Source: an uncultured Agathobacter sp.
GTDB lineage: Bacteria > Bacillota > Clostridia > Lachnospirales > Lachnospiraceae
Direction: 5' to 3'
Assembly: GCA_910587655.1 (NCBI GenBank)
Contig: CAJUND010000041.1
Span: forward strand, 1-23,584
Length of the DNA: 23,584 bases
Positions 14,416 to 20,440 of this stretch are shown here, in pieces; position 1 is the first letter of the stretch, and each line of letters begins with the position of its first letter. Both the position numbers and the translations under genes were made by a program. The notes under the pieces were generated by a model that was not told the origin of the DNA, made no database searches, and saw only the letters and a program-made list of their open reading frames with translations.

Positions 14416-16665
14416 ATGACACTATCAAAAATCGTATCCTTGAAGTACAACAAAACGATCGAAAAGTGCAGCAACGAGGAAGTCTACAGTGCACTTCTTG
14501 ATATGTGCAAACTGATGTCAGAGGATAAGGTGAGCAATGACGGAAAGAAGAAACTGTATTATATTTCAGCAGAATTTTTAATTGGAAAACTTCTTTCCAA
14601 CAACCTGATTAACCTGGGGGTATATGACAAGGTAAAATCAGAGCTTGAGGCATCCGGCAAGTCGCTGGCTGAGATCGAGGAAATCGAGATGGAGCCTTCC
14701 CTCGGAAACGGCGGACTGGGACGTCTTGCAGCATGCTTTGTGGATTCCATTGCAACGCTTGGATTAAACGGGGACGGCGTTGGATTAAATTACCATTACG
14801 GTCTGTTTAAGCAGGTATTTGAAAACAACAGCCAGAAGGAAACACCGAATCCATGGATTACCGAGCAGAGCTGGCTGACAAAGACTGATATCACTTATCC
14901 GGTTCAGTTCGGCGGATTTACGGTACAGTCCAGACTGTATGACATTGACGTCATCGGCTACAACAGCCGTACGACAAAGCTGCGTCTCTTCGACATTGAG
15001 TCTGTGGATGAGAGCATTGTCGGGGATACCATTGATTTTAATAAAGAGGAAATCGAAAAGAACCTGACACTGTTCCTGTATCCGGACGATTCTGACGACA
15101 AGGGAAGACTGCTTCGTGTATACCAGCAGTATTTCATGGTAAGCAATGCGGCAAGGCTTTTGATTGACGAGGCAGTGGAAAAGGGTTCCAACCTGCATGA
15201 CCTGGCTGACTACGCGACAGTCCAGATTAACGATACCCATCCTTCCATGGTAATTCCGGAGTTAATCCGCCTGCTTCAGGAAAGAGGAATCCTGATTGAC
15301 GAGGCGATTGAAATTGTTTCCAAAGTGTGCGCGTATACAAACCATACAATTCTTGCGGAAGCCCTTGAGAAATGGCCGATTCATTTCCTGGACAAGGCAG
15401 TTCCGCAGCTTATGCCGATTATCCGCGAGCTGGACAACCGGATCAGGGTTAAGGTAAGTGATGAGAGCACCTATATTATCAAGGACAATCTGGTACACAT
15501 GGCGCACATGGATATCCACTACGGATACAGTGTCAACGGTGTTGCCTACCTGCATACAGAGATTCTTAAAAACAGCGAGTTAAACAACTTCTATAAGCTG
15601 TATCCGGAGAAGTTTAACAATAAGACAAATGGTATTACCTTCCGCCGCTGGTTAATGTCCTGCAACCCGCAGCTTTCCGCACTGATTGCCGAACTGATCG
15701 GCGAGGGCTGGAAGAAGGATGCAAACGAGCTTGAAAAGCTTGGAAATTATGTGAATGACGACTCTGTTCTTGATAAGCTTCTTGCAGTTAAGGCAGGCAA
15801 AAAAGCAGAGCTTAAGAATTACCTGCAGATGAAACAGGGAATGGACTTTGATGAGAATTCCATTTTTGATATTCAGGTAAAGAGACTGCATGAGTACAAG
15901 AGACAGCAGATGAATGCGCTGTATGTCATCCACAAATATTTCGAGATAAAGAGCGGAAAGAAGCCGCAGACTCCGATTACCGTATTCTTCGGGGCAAAGG
16001 CAGCGCCGGCTTATATCATTGCAAAGGATATCATTCACCTGATTCTCTGCTTACAGCAGATTATCAATAATGACCCGGAGGTAAACCAGTACCTGAAAGT
16101 ATTTATGGTGGAAAACTACAACGTAACGCTTGCAGAAAAAATGATTCCGGCATGTGATATTTCCCAGCAGATTTCACTTGCTTCCAAGGAAGCATCCGGA
16201 ACCGGAAACATGAAGTTTATGTTAAACGGTGCGGTTACACTGGGAACCATGGACGGAGCAAACGTGGAGATTGCAGAGCTTGTCGGCGATGATAATATCT
16301 TTACCTTTGGTGAGGATTCCCAGACCGTTATCGACCGTTATGAGCGCGGGGATTACAAATCAAAGGATTACTATGAGAGCAATGAGAACTTAAAGAAGGC
16401 TGTTGACTTTATTATCAGCGATACGGTAAAGAATGTTGGAAACCCGGAGAAACTGGAGCGTCTGTACAACGAGTTACTGAATAAAGACTGGTTTATGACC
16501 TTCCCGGATTTTGATGATTATGCCGCTACGAGGGAGAAGGCATACGAAGCCTACAATAACCGTAAGGAGTGGGCAAAGAAAATGCTGGTTAATATCAGCA
16601 AGGCAGGTTTCTTCTCATCTGACAGAACAATTGAGCAGTATAATAAAGAGGTATGGAAGCTGTAA
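14416..16665 (+). CDS. glgP: Glycogen/starch phosphorylase, complete (second paralogue)
   Basis: This 749-residue GT35 enzyme releases glucose-1-phosphate from the ends of alpha-1,4-glucans. It shows the N-terminal YYISAEFLIGKLL segment, the substrate-loop motif EPSLGNGGLGRLAACF, the QINDTHPSMVIPELIRLL helix, TNGITFRRWL and the PLP site ASGTGNMKFMLNGA with K600 as the Schiff-base lysine. All catalytic landmarks are intact. It is shorter than the common family length of about 800, a compact form I associate with Clostridia. ATG 14416 has GGGAGGG about 7 nt upstream. It stands alone, with no glycogen synthase or branching enzyme nearby, and the palindromic cassette at 16660 overlaps its stop codon. 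The two GlgPs in this window may divide glycogen and maltodextrin work; this is inference. Confidence 0.97.
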   Translation: MTLSKIVSLKYNKTIEKCSNEEVYSALLDMCKLMSEDKVSNDGKKKLYYISAEFLIGKLLSNNLINLGVYDKVKSELEASGKSLAEIEEIEMEPSLGNGGLGRLAACFVDSIATLGLNGDGVGLNYHYGLFKQVFENNSQKETPNPWITEQSWLTKTDITYPVQFGGFTVQSRLYDIDVIGYNSRTTKLRLFDIESVDESIVGDTIDFNKEEIEKNLTLFLYPDDSDDKGRLLRVYQQYFMVSNAARLLIDEAVEKGSNLHDLADYATVQINDTHPSMVIPELIRLLQERGILIDEAIEIVSKVCAYTNHTILAEALEKWPIHFLDKAVPQLMPIIRELDNRIRVKVSDESTYIIKDNLVHMAHMDIHYGYSVNGVAYLHTEILKNSELNNFYKLYPEKFNNKTNGITFRRWLMSCNPQLSALIAELIGEGWKKDANELEKLGNYVNDDSVLDKLLAVKAGKKAELKNYLQMKQGMDFDENSIFDIQVKRLHEYKRQQMNALYVIHKYFEIKSGKKPQTPITVFFGAKAAPAYIIAKDIIHLILCLQQIINNDPEVNQYLKVFMVENYNVTLAEKMIPACDISQQISLASKEASGTGNMKFMLNGAVTLGTMDGANVEIAELVGDDNIFTFGEDSQTVIDRYERGDYKSKDYYESNENLKKAVDFIISDTVKNVGNPEKLERLYNELLNKDWFMTFPDFDDYAATREKAYEAYNNRKEWAKKMLVNISKAGFFSSDRTIEQYNKEVWKL

Positions 16666-16760
16666 TATCCCGAAGGGATATTGCCTGCGCAAACTGCACC
16701 GCAAAGCGGTATCGGAATGCAGTTTGCTCCATGAACTGTAGTATCCCGAAGGAATATTGC
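16660..16760. repeat. Composite palindromic repeat cassette downstream of glgP
   Basis: Two 25-nt direct repeats (16660-16684 and 16736-16760; CTGTARTATCCCGAAGG core) differ at two positions. The first contains a perfect hairpin AATATCCC-gaa-GGGATATT (16664-16682) that includes the glgP stop codon. Between the copies, GCAAACTGCA (16689-16698) pairs perfectly with TGCAGTTTGC (16718-16727), and a nested CCGC-aaa-GCGG hairpin sits inside. This nested symmetry looks like a REP-like or MITE-like interspersed element, not coding DNA. A second copy was not seen elsewhere in the window. Confidence 0.7.
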
Positions 16761-16792
16761 AAAGGACACCGGCATCTGTCGGTGTCCTTTTT
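16761..16792 (+). terminator. Rho-independent terminator after glgP
   Basis: AAAGGACACCG (16761-16771) pairs perfectly with CGGTGTCCTTT (16780-16790) around an 8-nt loop, and the T run continues to 16792. It directly abuts the repeat cassette. The 70 nt after it hold the ribosome site of the response regulator (AAAGAGG), but no promoter I would stand behind. Confidence 0.88.
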
Positions 16793-16863
16793 GTGCCTGC
16801 CGTACTTAAGTGTCCTGTGTTATGGTATTGTAAGAAAGATGTTATGTTCAAAGAGGAAAAACC

Positions 16864-18303
16864 ATGCGGATAGCAGTTTGTGACGATGATGAAAAAGAGC
16901 TTTCCCGTTTTATGGAACTTATAAAAGAATACCAGTTGAGCCGCGGAATCACCCATGACTGCCGTTACTTTCGCAGCAGTACGGAATTTCTGTGTGATAT
17001 CCGGGGAGGGGAATACGACCTTGTCCTGCTGGACGTGATTATGCCGGGGATAAACGGGGTGGAAGTGGCGCGGGAACTGCGGGAAGCGGACAAAAATGTG
17101 AAGTTGATTTTTGTTTCCTCCTCCCCCGAATTTGCCCTGGAAAGTTACAGCGTGGGGGCATATTATTATCTGCTCAAGCCTGCAGATGCAGATCCCCTTT
17201 TTTCACTGCTGGACAAAGCAGTGGGAGAGCTGCGTATGCAAAAAGAGCAGGAACTGGTATTAAAGGACCGGAAGGGAATTGTCAGGATTTCATTTTCTGA
17301 GCTGGAATATGTGGAAGTCATTAACAAGACCGTGTCCTTTCACCTGGCGGACGGTGAAGTCCGTGAGGTGGCGGTTACCCTGGCAGAAATTGAAGAAAAG
17401 CTTGCAAAAAGGCAGGAATTTATCAAAACCCACCGTTCCTACCTCATCAACTTAAATTACGTTCAGACGGTTGAAGCCAGCCGTGTCGTGACAAAATCCG
17501 GACAGAACATTCCGGTATCCAGACAGCGGCGGAACCGGGTGCAGGAAGTCTGTATGCGCTATCTGCTTGAGGCAGATGCAGCGGATATGCAGGAAGCAGA
17601 AGCTGTAAAAAAACAGGAGCGTCCCAGTGGTCCGTGGCGGATTCTGCTGGTGGATGATGACAGTGCCGACCGTGCATATTATACGGATATTTTAAAGAGC
17701 CGCGGCTGCATCGTGCAGTCCGTGGAAAGCGGAAGGGATGCGCTGAAGCTGGCGGCGGATAAACCGTATGACTGCATACTGCTGGATGTGATGATTCCCG
17801 GTGAGGACGGATTTGCGATTTGTGAAGACCTCCGGAAGTTTTCTGATATTCCGGTTATTTTTTTAAGCTGCATGACCGAACCGGATCAGCAGGTGAAGGG
17901 ATTTTCCGCCGGGGGTATCGAATATATTACAAAGGATACGCCTGCGGAGCTTTTCTGGACAAAGGTAAAGACACGTATCCGGCTGTCAGCGGCCGACCGT
18001 ACCCAGTTGTGCTTCGGACCGCTTCTTTTAGACCTGGCGGGACACAGGGCGCTGATGGACGGGAAAGATCTGTCCCTTACCCCTGCGGAGTTCGATATTC
18101 TCTGGCGGATTTCCGAGCAGGCGCCGCATGTTTTCAGCCTGGAAGAGATTTCAGGCATGGTCTTTGGCATGCCGTGGGACGGCGGACAGATGGTGCAGAT
18201 GCATATGTCAAGGCTCAGGCGCAAACTGGAAAGGGCATGGGACATGCATCATTTTATTGAGTCCGTCTGGGGACAGGGATACCGCTTTGTTCCGCCGGAG
18301 TAA
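16864..18303 (+). CDS. Four-domain response regulator: REC-LytTR-REC-winged helix
   Basis: This 479-residue protein is, end to end, two complete response regulators in one chain. Residues 1-120 are a receiver with acidic pocket D7-D9, phosphoacceptor D57 (LLDVIMPG) and K105. Residues 131-233 are a LytTR DNA-binding domain (FIKTHRSYLINLNYV). After a linker (about 234-257), residues 258-375 are a second receiver with D264-D266, D308 (LLDVMIPG) and K357. Residues 380-478 are an OmpR/PhoB winged helix (LTPAEFDILW ... HMSRLRRKLE ... IESVWGQGYRF). No stop codon or frameshift separates the halves. It would bind DNA through two unrelated domains and could read two phosphorylation inputs. The kinase gene starts 72 nt downstream, so it is the likely cognate partner. 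A LytTR paralogue of the first half is at 22739-23461. Confidence 0.93.
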   Translation: MRIAVCDDDEKELSRFMELIKEYQLSRGITHDCRYFRSSTEFLCDIRGGEYDLVLLDVIMPGINGVEVARELREADKNVKLIFVSSSPEFALESYSVGAYYYLLKPADADPLFSLLDKAVGELRMQKEQELVLKDRKGIVRISFSELEYVEVINKTVSFHLADGEVREVAVTLAEIEEKLAKRQEFIKTHRSYLINLNYVQTVEASRVVTKSGQNIPVSRQRRNRVQEVCMRYLLEADAADMQEAEAVKKQERPSGPWRILLVDDDSADRAYYTDILKSRGCIVQSVESGRDALKLAADKPYDCILLDVMIPGEDGFAICEDLRKFSDIPVIFLSCMTEPDQQVKGFSAGGIEYITKDTPAELFWTKVKTRIRLSAADRTQLCFGPLLLDLAGHRALMDGKDLSLTPAEFDILWRISEQAPHVFSLEEISGMVFGMPWDGGQMVQMHMSRLRRKLERAWDMHHFIESVWGQGYRFVPPE

Positions 18304-18374
18304 TATTCACGGGTCAGGAATACGCACTGGCTGCGCATTCCGTGAGAACATCATTCAGGAAAGGGGAGGTGTGC

Positions 18375-18677
18375 ATGAAACAGCAGAAAATCTGGTGGGA
18401 AACGCTGGCTGTGCTGGTGTTTTTTTTAGCAGTTCTTTTTTATGAGGATAATAAATACCAGACGCCGCCTCCGTATGGAAATTCCGGGTTCATAACTTTA
18501 TGCGGGCAGGATCTGGAGCGGAAAACCCCGGTGTTTCTGATTGACGGCTGGCTGCTTTCGGACGGGCGCGTAACGGATCAGCCGACTTATATTGGTGAAT
18601 TTTCCAGTCTCCAGCGGGGGGGATTTGTCTGTTTCACCCCATGGACAGGCACGTTACCGGCTGACGCTGCGTTATGA
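18375..18677 (+). CDS. Sensor kinase, N-terminal fragment (before the frameshift)
   Basis: This is the 5' part of the kinase gene. ATG 18375 follows a perfect GGGGAGGT by 4 nt. The encoded 100 residues carry one membrane helix (about 11-23, LAVLVFFLAVLFY) and the start of an extracellular domain (NSGFITLCGQDLERK through PTYIGEFSSLQ). At residues 81-82 the frame enters a run of seven G (18616-18622), after which the protein reads out of frame and stops at 18677. Removing one G would join it to the downstream frame as LQRGDLSVSPHGQARY, a smooth continuation. The shifted tail (GFVCFTPWTGTLPADAAL) has no family character. Confidence 0.75.
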   Translation: MKQQKIWWETLAVLVFFLAVLFYEDNKYQTPPPYGNSGFITLCGQDLERKTPVFLIDGWLLSDGRVTDQPTYIGEFSSLQRGGFVCFTPWTGTLPADAAL

Positions 18678-20274
18678 CGGAATGCCCAAAACAGTATCCA
18701 TTGACTTTCCCCGCCTGTCTTTTCGGTATGCCATTTCGCTGGACGGAAAGCAGCTTGCAGGCGGCAGCGGAAACGGACGGATTACATTTGTGCTGACAGC
18801 GGGAGACCATGTGCTGACGGTGGAGACGTCTTCAAAGGCGGGGTATTACAGCGGGATGTATTTTCCCCCTGCCATAAGTACAGAAAGTACGATTCAAAGA
18901 GTGGGCAGTATCCAGGGATTTGCGTATGCCCTGGCGTTTCTGCTGCCGCTGGCGCTTGCGGCGTTTACATTTTTTCTGTGGAAGACGGGAGGGCGGTTAA
19001 ACCGCTGGTTTGGAATACTCTGCTGCTGTTATGCCCTTTATATGTTCCGGTATTTTGTGTTTCTTTTTGCCATGCCTGCTGCGGAATACTGGTTTGTGCT
19101 GCAGAACCTGGCGCTGTACGGCATGTGTTACAGTGTGGTAAAACTTACCATTCTGGCGTCATCTGACAGCAGCCGGTTCCTGTGGGTAAAGGGGATTCTT
19201 TTTGCAGTGCCTGTTGTCTGTCTGCTGCTGTCCGTGCTGATTCCGGTACTGCCGTGGGCCGTTTTTGTCCATGGCAGGCTGACGGATCTTTATTATATCG
19301 TAACCTTCTGCGCAGCTGTCTTTTTTGCGGCGCGCGGAATCAGACAAAAGAGCTGGGAAAGCCGCTATACGCTGGCGGGCTGCGCAGTGTTTGGAGTGGG
19401 ACTGTCTGCCAACCTTTTGTGTTCCAACCGCTTTGAACCCATATGTTTTTTCTGGCAGTTTGAATACTGCGGTCTTTTTCTTGTCATTTTGTTTGCAGCC
19501 ATGATGGTATCAAGAAACCGCAGGATCCTGCAGGAGAATGAAGTACTTACCAGACATCTGGAAGAAGAGGTAAAAAAGCGCACGAATGAGGTTACCCAGC
19601 TTTTAAACGAACGCAAGGCATTCTTTTCGGATATGGCACATGACTTAAAGGCACCGGTATTTGCCACCCAGTCGTTCATTGAGGCGATTCGTAAAAGCGG
19701 GGTGGGTGTGGATGCGGAGCTGCGCGGATACCTGGACCAGGCACAGGCCAGGCAGCGGGAGATGGCAAGACGTCTGCAGGGGCTTTCCACCATCAACGAG
19801 CTTGACAGAATCGAAGGGGAGCGTATCCGGATACCGGTAAAGGAACTGCTTTTGGAGATTTATGCTGCCCATCACGGGGAAGCGGAAGTGCAGTCCGTGT
19901 ATTTTTCCGTGAAACCGCCAGAGGAGGATGTGTTTATTTTTGCACAGCAGGAAAAGCTTGACATTCTTTTTGAAAACCTGATTTTTAATGCACTCAGGGC
20001 AACGCCGGAGAATGGAAGTATTACGGTATCTGCAGAAACTGCGGACGGGAGAATCCACCTGACAGTTGAAGACAGCGGGTGCGGTATCCCCGAAGATGAG
20101 CTGCCCCATATATTCCAGAGGTTTTACGTGGGGGAAAATAACCGGGAAACCGGCACGGGACTGGGACTTTATATTGTGCATAATATTGTAACCGAGCTGG
20201 GAGGCACAATCAAAGTCCAGTCTGCCGTGGGTAATGGGACAAAATTTATTATGGAATTTCCGCAGGATGTTTGA
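18592..20274 (+). CDS. Sensor histidine kinase with 7TM-DISM domain, C-terminal part (after the frameshift)
   Basis: Joined to the fragment at 18375, this gives a 632-residue kinase (composite numbering). It has an N-terminal membrane helix, an extracellular beta-sandwich like the DISM ligand domain (about 30-175), seven membrane helices (about 178-377), a coiled-coil linker, then a HisKA domain with H422 in SDMAHDLKAP. The ATPase domain has N-box FENLIFNALRA (about 532-542), G1 DSGCG (566-570) and G2 GTGLGLYIV (593-601). All kinase residues are present. On its own this frame opens with TTG 18592 or ATG 18682, neither with a ribosome site, so it is expressed only if the ribosome or polymerase shifts at the G run, or if the G run varies. 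It is the expected partner of the regulator at 16864. Ligand unknown; DISM domains often bind carbohydrates. Confidence 0.88.
   Translation: MVNFPVSSGGDLSVSPHGQARYRLTLRYDGMPKTVSIDFPRLSFRYAISLDGKQLAGGSGNGRITFVLTAGDHVLTVETSSKAGYYSGMYFPPAISTESTIQRVGSIQGFAYALAFLLPLALAAFTFFLWKTGGRLNRWFGILCCCYALYMFRYFVFLFAMPAAEYWFVLQNLALYGMCYSVVKLTILASSDSSRFLWVKGILFAVPVVCLLLSVLIPVLPWAVFVHGRLTDLYYIVTFCAAVFFAARGIRQKSWESRYTLAGCAVFGVGLSANLLCSNRFEPICFFWQFEYCGLFLVILFAAMMVSRNRRILQENEVLTRHLEEEVKKRTNEVTQLLNERKAFFSDMAHDLKAPVFATQSFIEAIRKSGVGVDAELRGYLDQAQARQREMARRLQGLSTINELDRIEGERIRIPVKELLLEIYAAHHGEAEVQSVYFSVKPPEEDVFIFAQQEKLDILFENLIFNALRATPENGSITVSAETADGRIHLTVEDSGCGIPEDELPHIFQRFYVGENNRETGTGLGLYIVHNIVTELGGTIKVQSAVGNGTKFIMEFPQDV
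18616..18622 (+). other. Seven-G homopolymer at the kinase frameshift
   Basis: The tract runs C-GGGGGGG-A within codons CAG CGG GGG GGA. Six G would give one continuous 632-codon frame. Runs of this type are mutable by slipped-strand mispairing and are also a common place for sequencing error, so this is the decisive site for the state of the gene. Confidence 0.7.
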
Positions 20275-20277
20275 ATT

Positions 20278-20440
20278 TTACCTGCGGAAAAAAAGCCTGC
20301 GCAGTATATGCCGGATTTTTCCGGTGGTTTTTCCGGCAGCAGCAGTTTTTCCGGCGGCTGCGGTGATATAGATACCGGCGGTTACGCCGGCAGCCGCAGC
20401 GGCAGGAAGGAGCGGACTATTGCCGCGCTCAGGTTTTTTT
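20278..20440 (-). other. Out-of-frame membrane-anchor tail of the surface protein and its A AAA AAC slippery site
   Basis: On the minus strand the coding frame of the surface protein meets CAA AAA AAC (seven T on the plus strand, 20434-20440), a canonical X XXY YYZ -1 frameshift heptamer. In the -1 frame translation continues for 52 codons to a stop at 20278-20280: a short linker (KPERGNSP), a hydrophobic stretch (LLPAAAAAGVTAGIYITAAAG) and a basic tail ending KIRHILRRLFFRR. That is the normal end of a membrane-anchored surface protein. A GAGCG...CGCTC hairpin lies just after the heptamer. The extended frame stops 3 nt from the convergent kinase stop, which would account for this otherwise empty gap. 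An eighth A would have the same effect. Confidence 0.6.

Noticed and set aside
16660..16760. Possible CRISPR or tRNA-like structure
   Set aside because: There are only two copies of the outer repeat, and the inner hairpins do not make a tRNA cloverleaf or CRISPR repeat-spacer layout.
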